In this document: positions 1-12,386 of the stretch, one piece after another
Position numbering within the stretch: position 1 is the first letter of the stretch
Layout of the letters: each line of letters starts with the position of its first letter
Origin: Zerene cesonia
Lineage: Eukaryota; Arthropoda; Insecta; Lepidoptera; Pieridae
Reading direction: 5' to 3'
NCBI RefSeq assembly: GCF_012273895.1
Contig: NW_024045134.1
Span: forward strand, 1,488,001 to 1,552,000
DNA: 64,000 bases
The notes under the pieces: generated by a model
What the model was told of the DNA's origin: nothing
The model's input: the letters and a program-made list of their open reading frames with translations, nothing else
Database searches by the model: none
Program-made: the position numbers and the translations under genes

Positions 1-185
1 TAGCTTGTGACACTGTCTTCTAAATATCTCTAGACACAAATAATATATCGAAAGACCGTTCCATTGCGACGCGAAAGAAGGACAAACATACACACGTTCG
101 CATTTTTAATATTAGTGAGCATTTAAAATTACATTGCATCGCAAAATGTAGAAATGTTCCAAGTGAGTTGGGCTAAATTGCGATT

Positions 186-282
186 GAGGAATTGCGTAAG
201 TCCGTATCCCGTAGGAATATCGGGATAAAAAGTTGCCTACATGTTATTCCAGCTGTCCAGCTGTCTACGTACCTACATATAA
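186..282 (-). mobile_element. Lep1-type Helitron-like fragment
   Basis: Internal segment of the repeat family that recurs through the window, with the conserved block 'cccgtaggaatatcggga' and the 'tgtccagctgtctacgtacc' block. Both termini are missing, so this is an old fragment. Confidence 0.7.
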
Positions 283-654
283 TTAATATATAATTTGAAG
301 TTGAATTTGAAATTTAAAAATTCCGATAGATGGCGCTATATTGAAAATGTGACACATAAAAACCGCTCGTTAAAGTTAGTACGGAGTACGTAAGCACTCC
401 TAACTCCGTATTATGTTAATAATAAACAGTATAAACATCGGGTGTTTATATAAGTAGTCATAGTTCATTTTAATGAAATTGCACCGCGACGAAAAGTTTG
501 GTATTAGAAGCACACGCGTAACGGGTGAACAATGTTCGATAAATTCGTTATGGAAGTTGATTTAAATATGAGATAAGGTGTTTACGGAGTGCGATGTGAA
601 ATCGTAGAATTTATGACTGATTGTGTGTAATGCAATATATTTTTTTATATATAA

Positions 655-766
655 AGAAAGTGATGTTAGTTACGCTAGGGGACGGATATAGGATTTATAT
701 TCCGGAAATCCCACGGCAAACCCCGGGTCTATATATTCGCGGACAAAGCCGCCGGCGAATAGCTAG
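655..766 (+). mobile_element. Helitron-like 3' end, second subfamily
   Basis: The 3' part resembles the element at 61245-61438: a 'ttccggaaatcccacgg' block, a 'ccccgggtctat' block, then a GC-rich stretch ending in CTAG followed by T. The 5' end is absent. Confidence 0.6.
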
Positions 767-1584
767 TTTTTTAATACAACGATTAATAAGGATATCTGAA
801 GAAATAAAACAATAATAAATTATTATGTACATGCATTAAATAAAATTATATAAACAATAAATAAAACATTTCATAAATATTAGATCCATAGCATAATATT
901 AATACGAAGTTCAGTTTCCTATACGTTTTTCCTAGAACTAATTTTAACTAAATGCTTTTGTTTTAAAACTAGAATTTACTATATTATGTTATCTGTGGTA
1001 TTATGTTATCTGTGCTCAAAATTGAGTATTATAAAAAAAAATTACCATATGCATTTTGTGCAAGTGTATCCGTTAAAAATGTTTTGATTGAGGTTTTATT
1101 TGGATCCATGTTGGTTTCTCGCGTGCGTTTTAATTGATTGTTATTGAAATCTTGGCGTTTATGCTTGTAGGACGGCCTTTATTTATATAGAGTTACTGAG
1201 CTACTAAGGGTCGTCGCACACTCGACATCGGTGACAACCACCAAACGAACTACTTTCATCTGACAAGCAATGTATGACAATTTTAATAAGTGTTCGTTTG
1301 ACTTATTGTTTTGTGATTTTAGCCCTTGAGATATGTGTGACTATCGATTTAATAATATTTTTTTAACGATGTTTTCAAGAAAATATAAATTCAAATCTTT
1401 TATTTCAATTCAATAAAAAATCTCATATGGATATGGACTAATTAATGTTCCTATTTAATAAATAGGCTACTTTCAAATAATCAAGACGTATTAGTATATC
1501 GAATCAAAGATATCAAACAGATAGCACAAATCGCTTTGTAATAATTACAATAATTTATTTTAATAATCCTACTTCCTTTCTACT
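767..1584. other. AT-rich non-coding stretch
   Basis: No coding exon, RNA gene or recognisable element is visible here. Confidence 0.5.
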
Positions 1585-1784
1585 TCCTACTAATAATAAT
1601 AATAAATGCGAAAGTTTGTAAGGATGTGTGTGTCTTACTCTCTCACGCAAAAACGACTGAACCGATTGCAATGAAATTCGGTACGTAGACAGCTGGACAA
1701 CTGGATTAACATATAGGCAACTTTTTATCCCGATATTCCCACGGGATATGGATTTACGCGGGTAGAACCGTGGGGCGCAGCTAG
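1585..1784 (+). mobile_element. Lep1-type Helitron-like element, near full length
   Basis: Runs from TCCTACTAATAATAATAAT to a terminal CAGCTAG followed by T, about 200 bp. The 5' end carries a short TAA expansion. A TC start and a CTAG end without terminal inverted repeats or an obvious target duplication fit a non-autonomous Helitron. Confidence 0.75.
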
Positions 1785-2749
1785 TTAACGAATAATTTCC
1801 TAGATTTTCTCAAGTCTTGTCTCGTACCTCACAACACAAGGCTGCCCATACATCGAGTATACCCGTCTAAATAGATCTAATGTAATTATCACTTCATTTG
1901 CATTTACACAACTCATTCGCAATTGTTCCCTGTTGGTTATATGAGTATATTTATCATTAGCTACGGCTGCTGCGGGTGAATCGATTGTGATGATTCTTTT
2001 TTTTATTTGAAAGCTCGTGCCTCCCGTGTGATCTCATTTGGATATGGTCTAGTTCTGGAAATTTAAAGGCGATTTAGTTTTTTGTTAAATCTACATGCCA
2101 TTAATATGTTGGTGGAATCGTATCATTATTCGTTTATCATTTCAAGATTAAGGGCCATTGACTGTTCTCAAAATGTCGATTTTTTTTTTCTATAGAGTTT
2201 ATGTTACAAGCATTTTAAATAAATTGTCGGATTAAGAAGTGACGGTATTATCGCTTTGTATTCGCGTTACAATTAATAACGAATGTTATACGATTACAAT
2301 ATTAAACATTTCAAATTTGATACCTAATATAAAATTTTCTTATGAATAAATTGAGAATTTTAGGATTAGTCCGGGTTAAGAACCCAATTTTTCGGTCATT
2401 TACGTATTTAAAAACGTGTTAGGAAATTGATGTCTCTTCATTTGTGATAGCCCAGTCCTACACTAAAAAGTACCTATTAGAAGTGAAGAGAATATAATAT
2501 AAACCTTTATTAGGACAATTTTCTTTACATAGATTTAACTATTAACATATTCTGAGGACACTAACGTGAGCATGACACGCACAATATGGTCTGTTTGGCC
2601 AGTGGAACCTCCATTCTTCTCCATTTAGCAAGCTTATTTCTTCTCTATTTCTCCTCTGTTTAGCGTGTATTTTTCAGCTATAGCGTGTATTTTTCAGTTC
2701 TAGCCTATATTTTTTCAGCTATACTTAATGAATAATAAATATAATAATT
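1785..2749. other. non-coding stretch
   Basis: AT-rich with several homopolymer runs; I see no gene or element. Confidence 0.5.
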
Positions 2750-2887
2750 TCGTCGGTTGCCTGGAAGAAATGGCTTATAGCCATAAGGCCGCTAATTGTA
2801 TACAAAATCCTTTGTCACTATTATTATGATATATTAAGTATTGTTCGTTTATACAATGAAGAATAAATAGATAAATAAATAATTAGA
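2750..2887 (+). repeat. retroelement 3'-tail-like repeat
   Basis: Shares 'ttgcctggaagaaatggct' followed by a small stem ('gccataaggccgc'), a 'tacaatgaagaataaa' segment and an ATAA-repeat tail with the copy at 10031-10163. The polyadenylation-like tail suggests the 3' end of a non-LTR retrotransposon or a dependent SINE. Confidence 0.5.
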
Positions 2888-3230
2888 TACGTATGCTAAT
2901 TTATAATTATGCAGCTAACAATTAAGTAATAAATTAATTAAAATGGATGTTTCACTATATGACGGCGTAGCAACTTCGTCCGCAGCACAGTATCTTATCA
3001 CGACAATGTAACGATATGTTAATATTCGGGATTACGAAAAGTAAGATACGATAACAGCAACCTTATCGCGTGCAAGTGTTGTGATGCGTTTTTTATGGGG
3101 TCTGGTTTCTTCGTGTTTCGTCTGATTTTATTAACTACACCTGTATGGTTGTATGTAACTGACTCCCTAAGACTGTTTGTGACCAATTTAACGGATTTTA
3201 ATCAAACTTTGTACACTTATCGACCGTATT

Positions 3231-3438
3231 TGACCGCTTCCTCGGTACAGTGGTCGACGCGTGAGCGTAGAACCGAGCGGTCGTTGATTCGATTCCCGGT
3301 GGGGACGCACAAAAAAAAAATGTCTCGGTCTGGCAGGACACAGAAGGCTGATCACCTACATGTCCATAAAGAAAATCGATCAGTGAAACAGATGTATATC
3401 ATCTGCCCCACACCCCACTAGGGGACGCGGGACTTCAC
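3231..3438 (+). mobile_element. tRNA-derived SINE, copy 1
   Basis: A tRNA-like head with an A-box-like 'cagtggtcgacgcgtgagc' and a B-box-like 'gattcgattccc' is followed by an A-run and the body 'gtctcggtctggcaggacac'. It aligns end to end with 57132-57337. No clear target duplication is visible, so it is probably older than copy 2. Confidence 0.75.
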
Positions 3439-3944
3439 ATACAATAATTTCATGCGTTTATGTTATTATCCTGATAAGGATCGCCAGAATTTAAGAATTT
3501 TCTCATGTATAATCTTCACTGAACTAATTTTGATGTAACTCGGTGCTAGTTGCTTTAAAATCTTAAACCGTTGTGTAATGTTTTACACTTTTTTTTTCAA
3601 ATTAACAATCTCTATAGACAATCTATGAATATAGAAGTTGTTTAGTTTAATTTATATGCCTTCGCATGGTATCTGAAACAGTAAGTGAACGAAGCCGCCG
3701 CTGAAAGCTAGTCCATACTAATATTATAAAGCGGAAAGGGGTTTTGTTTGTTTGTTACAAATTCACTTAAAACGACTCGATCCTTCGGACACGGGCGAAG
3801 CCGGGGCAAGGGGCTGGTTGCAAATATATTACAAGCGAACTTGAACGTAATATTCATAACAAATTATCTTCACGCTATAATAAACTGTATTTCTATACCT
3901 ATACGAGTGTTATTGCTATAACCTAAATATCCTACTTCCTACTA

Positions 3945-4143
3945 TCCTACTAATATTATAAATGCGAAAGTTTGTAAGGATGTGTGTGCGTTTCTTGCTC
4001 TTTCAAGCAAAAACAACTGAACCGATTGCAATGAAATTTGGTACGTAGACAGCTGGACAACTGGAATAACATATAGGCAACTTTTATCCCGATATTCCTA
4101 CGGGATACGGACTTACACGGATAAAACCGCGGATAGCAGCTAG
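3945..4143 (+). mobile_element. Lep1-type Helitron-like element
   Basis: Runs from TCCTACTAATATTATAAATG to GCAGCTAG. It is full length, with a degraded GC-rich 3' hairpin ('accgcggatagcagctag'). Confidence 0.75.
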
Positions 4144-4303
4144 TCCTCAATAATAAGAATTCTAATTTTCTTTCTTGCACTCCAATCGTCACTATTTACT
4201 ACATGATATAAACTTTATATATATGTGTGTGTAATTATAGAAATCTATTTCCATTTCATCAACAGATCGCGATATCGCCACGAAGTGCAGTCGTGTCCTC
4301 AAA

Positions 4304-4538
4304 TCCCTACTAATATTATAAATGCAAAAGTAACTCTGTCTGTCTGGCTGTCTGTTACGCTTTCACGCCTAAACCACTGAAGCAATTTTGATGTAATTTG
4401 CTATGCAGGTAGAACTGAACTTGGGAAAGGACACAGGATAATTTTTATCGCGAAAAAAAAGGTAGAAGGAGTTGAAATAGGGAGATGAAAATAATATAAC
4501 CGAATTCCACGCGGGCGAAGCCGCGGGCGAAAAGCTAG
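4304..4538 (+). mobile_element. Helitron-like element, divergent internal region
   Basis: Termini are TCCCTACTAATATTATAAAT and GCGGGCGAAAAGCTAG, but the internal sequence ('taactctgtctgtctggctg') differs from the common subfamily. The GC-rich 3' hairpin 'gcgggcgaagccgcgggc' is well preserved. Confidence 0.7.
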
Positions 4539-4569
4539 TAATAATTATATTTGTGTTATAACCCGATTT

Positions 4570-4640
4570 TTACGTCATACCGGTCAACTGAGCTGGTGTT
4601 TCGCCTGATGGTAAGCGATTACCATTCGCAGAGTTAGATA
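4570..4640 (+). repeat. fragment of the 'agcgggca...gcctgatggtaagcg' repeat family
   Basis: Contains 'caactgagctggtgtttcgc' and 'ctgatggtaagcgattacca', matching the start of the longer copies at 35861-36194 and 57885-58214. Confidence 0.6.
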
Positions 4641-4813
4641 TACCGAAGGTACCATACCTACGGTACGGAGGTATGTACCGGCGGTCAGCGTGACTCTAAA
4701 ACCAGTCTTAATAACTCTTCCCCTATACTTAGATGTTAGGCGTTTTCAATAGACTATTGTGTTCACGGTACACGTGGACGTATCTCGTATGAGATGCTTG
4801 CGAATTTGAAATA

Positions 4814-5013
4814 CTAGCTGCGCCCCGCAGTTTCACCCGCGTAAGTCCGTATCCCGTAGGAATATCGGGAGAAAAAGTTGCCTATATGTTATTCCCGTTG
4901 TCCAGCTATCTATGTACCAAATTTCATTGCAATCGGTTCAGTAGTTTTTGCGTGAGAGAGCAACAAACACGCACACATCCTTACAAACTTTCGCATTTAT
5001 AATATTAGTAGGA
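4814..5013 (-). mobile_element. Lep1-type Helitron-like element
   Basis: A full-length 200 bp copy in reverse orientation: CTAGCTGCGCCCCGCAG at the left and AATATTAGTAGGA at the right. Confidence 0.8.
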
Positions 5014-5421
5014 TTTATCCCAAATGCTGTTTTAATCAATATAAAAGATCTGCATTGTATATATTGCATTTAGTATAACAATTGGATAATATCTGAAATT
5101 TCCTATCTGCTATCAGGCGTCTGCCACATTATGCTGATACGAAAAATTCAATAAAACGCAAAGCTATTGACTTTTCCCGTTATTCAGATATATGTGAATC
5201 AAAACAAATTGAATTCTATGTTTAATTACACGAAAAGTTTTATTAAAGAAGTTTTTATTTCATCAATATACAGATATTTTTAATAATTATTTATATTTAT
5301 GTATATTTACTATTGGGGAATCAATTATAGAATCGTTTTTATATCGAGATTTGTTTAAGAATAGCTTTCATTGTTAAACAAAGTATAACAGTCATGTTAG
5401 AAAGTTATGATTTATTGTTAA

Positions 5422-5631
5422 CTAGCTGCGACCCGCAGTTTCACCCGCGTAAGTCCGTATCCCGTAGGAATATCGGGATAAAAAGTTGCCTATATGTTTT
5501 TTAAGTTGTCCAGCTGTCCACGTACCAAATTTCATTGCAATCGGTTCAGTAGTTTTTGCGTGAAAGAGCAACAAACACACACACACACACACACATCCTT
5601 ACAAACTTTTGCATTTATAATATTAGTAGGA
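5422..5631 (-). mobile_element. Lep1-type Helitron-like element with CA repeat
   Basis: Full-length reverse copy. The 'caacaaacacacac' stretch has expanded to about ten AC units, showing a microsatellite growing inside the element. Confidence 0.8.
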
Positions 5632-6121
5632 AGTGTGATAACAGAAGCAGAGTGGTGTATAATAATAATAAAAAAACAACAGTACAGATAGGGCCACTAC
5701 ACTAAATAGTTAAGGTCAAGATATACAAGGCCACAGAATCATGGCACTGGCTGCGAGCATGATAGCAATAACTCACATGATAACTACTTACGATACACTG
5801 CTTGTTTACGATACACTGCTTGTTTACGGAAACTATTCGAGGCACTTTTTGTTATTTTTAGCGCATGAACTTTAAAATAGCGTTCATTGATATATATTTG
5901 ACTTCGCACGGCTGTAAATTTATATGTTGTGAATAAATAAATCTCCTTCATTTCTTTCTATTCCTCTTAAATACCTCTTTTAAAAGATTTGCATTGGGTA
6001 TCAATATGTTTTGCGTAATTTTAAACATTTAAGAATACACAGGGATATAAGGCAAGGGGCGACTTTGTATTATTTTATAAGTACTAGCTTTTGCCCGCGG
6101 TTTAATAGATGTTATTATATA

Positions 6122-6268
6122 CTAGCTGCGCCCCGCGGTTTCACCCGCATAAGTCCGTATCCCGTAGGAATATCGCGATAAAAATGCTATATGTTATTCC
6201 AGTTATCCAGCTGTTTACGTACCAAATTTCATTGCAATCGCTTCAGTAGTTTTTGCGTGAAAGAGCAA

Positions 6269-6309
<41 letters not shown>

Positions 6310-6344
6310 CCTTACAAACTTTCGCATTTATAATATTAGTAGGA
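6122..6344 (-). mobile_element. Lep1-type Helitron-like element with expanded CA repeat
   Basis: Reverse copy with a longer AC array (about 6271-6308) at the same internal site as the copy at 5422-5631. The small open frame across the array is not coding. Confidence 0.8.
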
Positions 6345-6940
6345 TAGGATATAGTAGAATTTCAATTCAACTAAATATTTCACACGCTGTTATGCACAGT
6401 ATCTGTCCTTGTTAAGAATACGAGGTTTGAATTAAATCTGTACCTATAAAGTTGGTCAAAATTGAGTCTAAAGGTGACGATTACATACAAACACACAGGT
6501 GAAGCTAATAAAAGCGATGTTCAGAGCCAAATCTGATATATAGTGATGTAAAATGATGTGTCCAAAATTATATATATTTTGTGCGCCAGCGTGGTTATAG
6601 CTTGTTCAGTAAATCGATAGATTAACATAATTTTGATATTAATAATATTGAAATACGAAAGGTTATGTGAGAAGGTGTTTGTTACCTTTATTCGTCAAGC
6701 ACAGAACCACGGAATAATAAGTAAGACAGAACTATGTTTACTAAGGAAACGTCGGATAAAATAGTATAATTTATTATCTAAAACGTCAACTGTTGTCTTA
6801 AAAACTACTTGTATTTAACGAATATGCAAGTTGTATCAAGATCTTCTAGATATGTTTGTATAGGCGGTGGTGATCTGTGATTCTTAGATCAGCCCGCTCT
6901 AGCATAAAAAATTAAAAATAAGTTAACAGTTATTGATGAA

Positions 6941-7103
6941 CTAGCGGTCCGCCCCGGCTTCTCCCATGGTATATATATAGCCTATAGCATTCCTCAATAA
7001 ATGGGCTATCTAACACTGAAAGAATTTTTCAAATCGGATCAGTAGTTCCTGAGATTAGTGCGTTCAAAAAAACAATCTCTTCGGCTTTGTAATATTAGTA
7101 TAG
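6941..7103 (-). mobile_element. Helitron-like element, third subfamily
   Basis: CTAGCGGTCCGCCCCGGCTTC at the left and 'tttgtaatattagtata' at the right. The internal 'cagtagttcctgagattag' block also appears as fragments at 12141-12207 and 36241-36300. Confidence 0.65.
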
Positions 7104-7504
7104 ATAACTAATGGGCTTCAAGCTTGTAACAATACAATCTCATCAACTCAATTGATTACGAAAAAACGTAATGGGTATTTGATTAAATTCAATTAAATTA
7201 AAAATATAATATAAAATTATGTTATTATCGCCAACCAGCAGCTCATTGAATAGTTTTTATTAGCCCGTAACCACGTGGTAAATGATTGCACGAGCGCCGT
7301 ATGTTTATAAATATAGTGTTAGGGTGAACGTGGCTTTTGGATTTTATGGAATGTATCTATAATTAATTTTTATTGATATATTATGTCATTCAACTCAGAA
7401 CAGGAACGTCAATGTAGTGTCTAATTAAAACGTATTAGGTCGTATGATTTAACGACAAATGACGACAATGGCGCAGAATCGATCCTATTCTTATTTGAAT
7501 GCCA

Positions 7505-7736
7505 TGTAGCTGCGCACCGCGGTTTCACCCGTGTAAGTCCGTATCCCGTAGGAATATCGGGATAAAAAGTTGCCTATATGTCATTCCAGTTGTCCAGCTG
7601 TCTACGTACCAAATTTCATTGCAATCGGTTCAGTAGTTTTTGCGTGAAAGAGCAACAAACACACACATCCTTACAAACTTTCGCATTTATAAATATAAAA
7701 ATAAATAAATAAATAAATATTATAATATTAGTAGGA
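7505..7736 (-). mobile_element. Lep1-type Helitron-like element with AAAT expansion
   Basis: Reverse copy in which an AAAT/AATA microsatellite interrupts the terminal 'tttataatattagtagga' block at about 7690-7722. The CTAG end has drifted to 'tgtagctgcgc'. Confidence 0.75.
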
Positions 7737-9547
7737 TTTGACAGTCACCGTACACTGCATCGCTATTAGCCGAGTACTCGATTACTTGCGCACGCGCAAC
7801 ATTGTTATTCCTACACGTGGATCAAGCGCATACGTACATACGTACTATATTGATGTATTTTTATACATTTCCATATAAAATAGTTTTGTTTATGAAGCAC
7901 TATTGTGCTCACGTTTCCGAGAATATGACAGCGTGATATCAATGCCAAGAAAATATGAGACAGGGCGTCAAGAAAGGTGTTTGTTGCGTTTGATTGATTT
8001 CAGTGTACATTCAATGTTTATTGTATTTAAACGTAGTATTAATAATGGAAAATAGGTAATAATGTTGTGTATTTTATGTTAAAAGCAATAGTTTCATGTT
8101 ATTTTATTATTGTTTTCCTAATTTATATGTAAACTGACACACTATTGGACCGAATTAAAGATACTTATATATTATTAGACATAGGATTCCCAATATATAA
8201 TTATATCCTGATGCCTGTTTTATCCCAAGGGTGTATTTAATCAGGATAAAAAGTATCCTATCAACCAAATCAGCTCATACCCTGTCTGTAACTTTCATCA
8301 AACATCCAAACAAAGAAACATTCACATTTATAATTTTAGTGTGTTTAAGTTTACAATAAAGCAGAAATTGTTATTATACATGTTGAATTCTAGCCTTGAA
8401 ATAGCAATAGTCGTTCTAAAGTCAACCTTTAATTGAAATCACGTGGCCTTCAATTTGCCTTTTATATGTGGATTTTACACGGACGCATTGAAAAATAGGA
8501 AGTCTTAACGTGAAAGGTTGGTAGATTATGGCCTGATAAAGTCGATTTTGGATAAAGATCTCTAGACACATTCTTTTGTAGATAGACTTTACAAACAAAT
8601 ATAGTATGTACAGTTAAATTTAACGATATATAAGTATTCTTTGAATTAAAATATATCTTCAATTGCAATCTGATATTCAGGTTCCTAATTTATAAAACAG
8701 TTCGTAAATAATGAATAGAATATGATATAAAATGTAAATTAAAAAAATAACGCCGACCCCATTTGTCGGCCATTTTGAATATGATATATGTAGTGTGTAA
8801 AAAGTATATGTGTATAAAAAAAAAAATATATAAAATCCGGTACTTTGTAGAGCCATAATTTTTGACCGATTTTTCTGAATCAACGCTTACCAATGATACA
8901 GACCTCACCGAAATCAGCCAGATACACAACAGATGTACGCAGACGGACAGACTTCTAAGTCAAACTTATAACACGCATATTTTAATCGATTGTTTAAAAT
9001 TTAACACCGATCACAACCTTTTTTGATGACAAGAAGGAAATATTTGGTCCTCGTGAAAGTTACATTAACTTAACTATGACAGCTTTCTAATATGTCATCC
9101 TAAATTTGGGCAATAAATGCGATTCTGGCAACAGCAAGAACTATAAATGTATATAAGTAAACATACGAGTTTACGAGCATAACGGATTTGGGCGTGTAAA
9201 AATGCCCAAAAAGATAGCCTTTATTGTATTAGTCGGAGTGGCTCGGCCCTCGGCGACGATTCGGTAAATATTTTGACAGAAATAACCTTAGACGTACTGA
9301 CCTTTGCTGGTTGTTCTTGATACCATAAAAGGCGTACCTTTGTGTAGACTGTGAAGTGAGGTTATGAAGATATTAACGTATTCGGTGGTGTTTGTATATC
9401 GATTTATAGCCCTCTTCTATAATGTTATTGCTTGCGAAAATGTATTGTTGTTATAAAGAACAAATAGTGCGGAAAACTGAACAACAGTTATTTAAAATGT
9501 GAGAAAAACTATTGAAGTTGTTAAATTTTGAAAGAATAGAAAAAAAT
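7737..9547. other. non-coding stretch
   Basis: AT-rich. The overlapping minus-strand open frames near 8460-8930 have low-complexity composition and no family signature. I see no gene. Confidence 0.5.
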
Positions 9548-9622
9548 GATCACGAGGCGGGATTCAAACCCGAGTTTCTTGCCTAACCGTAGCAACGCCT
9601 AGCCTCTTGGCCACCCGTGATC
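9548..9622 (-). pseudogene. tRNA-like sequence, probably a tRNA pseudogene or SINE head
   Basis: Read on the minus strand, 75 nt folds like a tRNA: perfect 7-bp acceptor stem GATCACG/CGTGATC, a D-arm-like 'gtggccaagaggctaggc', an anticodon stem TTGCT/GGCAA closing a 7-nt loop, and a T-arm-like 'cgggtttgaatcccg'. Position 33 of the loop would be C rather than the near-universal U, and the implied anticodon GGT is atypical for eukaryotes. A functional tRNA is therefore unlikely. Confidence 0.5.
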
Positions 9623-9837
9623 CCGCCACAGTAATCGAATTTCTTCTACTCTTTCGGTTTTATGTGCCTAAAGCTCTATTCTTTCAAAATTTCTCATTTA
9701 TAAAGCATTTCAATGCTATAAATCTAAAAATGAAACTATTAAAGTTGTAAAGTATAAGTAAAAAAAAACGTTAAATGTGGGAGTCGAGCAAGCTTCGACA
9801 TTATTGGGCCAGCTTGCAGACCCCCTACATCTGCAAA

Positions 9838-9890
9838 TATCGTATCGTATCGTATCGTATCGTAATATCGTATCGTTTCGCATCGTTTTC
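9838..9890. repeat. (CGTAT)n microsatellite
   Basis: A pentamer array 'atcgtatcgtatcgtatcgt' decays at its right end into 'cgtttcgcatcg'. Confidence 0.85.
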
Positions 9891-10030
9891 CATCGGCCAT
9901 CATCACATGTAAAATGAATAGAAATTGCCAGTTAATACAATGCCCTTACAGCAATCAAGCATACATAATATAAACCTGGATGTACATCCGCCGGTGCGAA
10001 ACAATCCTGCTTTTTACTATTTCTTTACAC

Positions 10031-10163
10031 AGTGGGTTGCCTGGAAGAGATCACTCTTTAGTGATAAGGTCGCCTTCTGTGCTGGTCTAGTTGTAAGTCT
10101 TTTATTTTAAAGGTTTTATTTGTATACCAGCACAATAAAGTTTTAAATAAATAAATAAATAAA
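10031..10163 (+). repeat. retroelement 3'-tail-like repeat
   Basis: A better preserved copy of the repeat at 2750: 'ttgcctggaagagatcac', the stem 'cactctttagtg', 'cagcacaataaagttt' and an (AAAT)n tail. Confidence 0.55.
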
Positions 10164-10464
10164 CAATCTTAAACCTTTCCCTTTTACGGCTCACTAACAC
10201 TAACATGAATACAAAGCTATACCAACTCCCACGATAATGTATTGATATTGACCTTTTACACAACTATGTGTGACCTGCGGCAACGCCCACGTTTTAATGT
10301 TTTGTGCGCTGATTTTAATTTAAGATTTTGTATAAGTGAAAACTGGATTAAATTTGTTAAGTGAAATTGGTTGTTTTTCTTAAATTTAGAAAGAAAGAAA
10401 GAAAGAAATAAATTTATTGTCTATAAACACACAGCACCGCACATACACAAAAACCTTAAGTACC

Positions 10465-11464
10465 NNNNNNNNNNNNNNNNNNNNNNNNNNNNNNNNNNNN
10501 NNNNNNNNNNNNNNNNNNNNNNNNNNNNNNNNNNNNNNNNNNNNNNNNNNNNNNNNNNNNNNNNNNNNNNNNNNNNNNNNNNNNNNNNNNNNNNNNNNNN
10601 NNNNNNNNNNNNNNNNNNNNNNNNNNNNNNNNNNNNNNNNNNNNNNNNNNNNNNNNNNNNNNNNNNNNNNNNNNNNNNNNNNNNNNNNNNNNNNNNNNNN
10701 NNNNNNNNNNNNNNNNNNNNNNNNNNNNNNNNNNNNNNNNNNNNNNNNNNNNNNNNNNNNNNNNNNNNNNNNNNNNNNNNNNNNNNNNNNNNNNNNNNNN
10801 NNNNNNNNNNNNNNNNNNNNNNNNNNNNNNNNNNNNNNNNNNNNNNNNNNNNNNNNNNNNNNNNNNNNNNNNNNNNNNNNNNNNNNNNNNNNNNNNNNNN
10901 NNNNNNNNNNNNNNNNNNNNNNNNNNNNNNNNNNNNNNNNNNNNNNNNNNNNNNNNNNNNNNNNNNNNNNNNNNNNNNNNNNNNNNNNNNNNNNNNNNNN
11001 NNNNNNNNNNNNNNNNNNNNNNNNNNNNNNNNNNNNNNNNNNNNNNNNNNNNNNNNNNNNNNNNNNNNNNNNNNNNNNNNNNNNNNNNNNNNNNNNNNNN
11101 NNNNNNNNNNNNNNNNNNNNNNNNNNNNNNNNNNNNNNNNNNNNNNNNNNNNNNNNNNNNNNNNNNNNNNNNNNNNNNNNNNNNNNNNNNNNNNNNNNNN
11201 NNNNNNNNNNNNNNNNNNNNNNNNNNNNNNNNNNNNNNNNNNNNNNNNNNNNNNNNNNNNNNNNNNNNNNNNNNNNNNNNNNNNNNNNNNNNNNNNNNNN
11301 NNNNNNNNNNNNNNNNNNNNNNNNNNNNNNNNNNNNNNNNNNNNNNNNNNNNNNNNNNNNNNNNNNNNNNNNNNNNNNNNNNNNNNNNNNNNNNNNNNNN
11401 NNNNNNNNNNNNNNNNNNNNNNNNNNNNNNNNNNNNNNNNNNNNNNNNNNNNNNNNNNNNNNNN
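10465..11464. other. assembly gap (1000 N)
   Basis: Exactly 1000 undetermined bases, a conventional placeholder for a scaffold gap. The missing 5' exons of NPRL2 could lie here. Confidence 0.99.
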
Positions 11465-11598
11465 TATATGTTATTCCAGTTGTCCAGCTGTCTACGTACC
11501 AAATTTCATTGCAATCGGTTCAGTAGTTTTTGCGTGAAAGCGCAACAAACACACACCACACTTCCTTACAAACTTTCGCATTTATAATATTAGTAGGA
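11465..11598 (-). mobile_element. Lep1-type Helitron-like element cut by the gap
   Basis: Only the half with 'ttccagttgtccagctgtct' to 'aatattagtagga' remains. The CTAG end is lost in the gap. Confidence 0.75.
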
Positions 11599-12024
11599 TA
11601 GTAGGATTACATAGCTTATAACACTGGTGGATTGCGCGCATATCCAATGGTGAAAGGATTTTCAGGAGATAAGTGCGATCAAACAAACAAACTCTTAGCT
11701 TCATATTAAAATACATTTTCATTTCCCTCTTACTCCTATATATAGGATTTCGTTCTCAATTATGGTGAACTGTGTTTCTAAGATTAATGCGTTCAAACAA
11801 ACAAACAAACTCCTCAGCTCTTATCTTACGAATATTAAGGTATCTTCTTGCATAATAATGCCACAGATAATATTATAATACTGAACTAAATAATGAATAA
11901 TTGATGAGGTCGTTAAACGGAACGTTATTAATGTCATGTCTTTATTATAATGTTTTGTGACGGGGAGAGGATGTATTCTTATGATTAATGATTATTTTCG
12001 ACAATACATTAAATGTCTTTTAAA

Positions 12025-12140
12025 TTTAGAAATTAAAAACTTTTTAACGGATTTTAAACGCGATGTATTAATTATATATTATCTCCCTGTGACCACGCTC
12101 GCTGAAAAGTGTTCGAAACGTCGGGTTAATAATATAATGA
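12025..12140 (+). mobile_element. truncated TIR element (MITE-like)
   Basis: Starts TTTAGAAATTAAAAACTTTT and contains 'gtgttcgaaacgtcgggtta', matching the intact element at 29119-29257. Its right inverted terminus is replaced by a Helitron fragment starting at 12141. Confidence 0.6.
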
Positions 12141-12386
12141 TCGCACCAGTAGTTCCTGAGATTACCGCGTTGAACCAAAAAAACTCTTCTGCTTTATAAT
12201 TTTAGTATGAAGTTATTTTTACCAGTTGCACGCACTTGTGGTCTAGCTGTAATGAGAAGAGCGCTACACAACGGGATCTTACTACCCCTTGGGTAACAAT
12301 TAGACGTCGTAAGATGCATTTACGATAATTCTTTCTAATGAATACTTGTTCATTTAACGGCACGCAATGTAGGATATAGATAAGAC

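Noticed and set aside
5494..6415. Small frames with Thr-His repeats
   Set aside because: They run through CA microsatellites inside Helitron-like elements.
1585..7736. Regularly recurring similar blocks suggestive of a CRISPR-like array
   Set aside because: The copies are about 200 bp, occur in both orientations and show transposon termini; the host is a eukaryote.
10371..11537. Long open frames on both strands across this interval
   Set aside because: They exist only because the 1000-N gap contains no stop codons.
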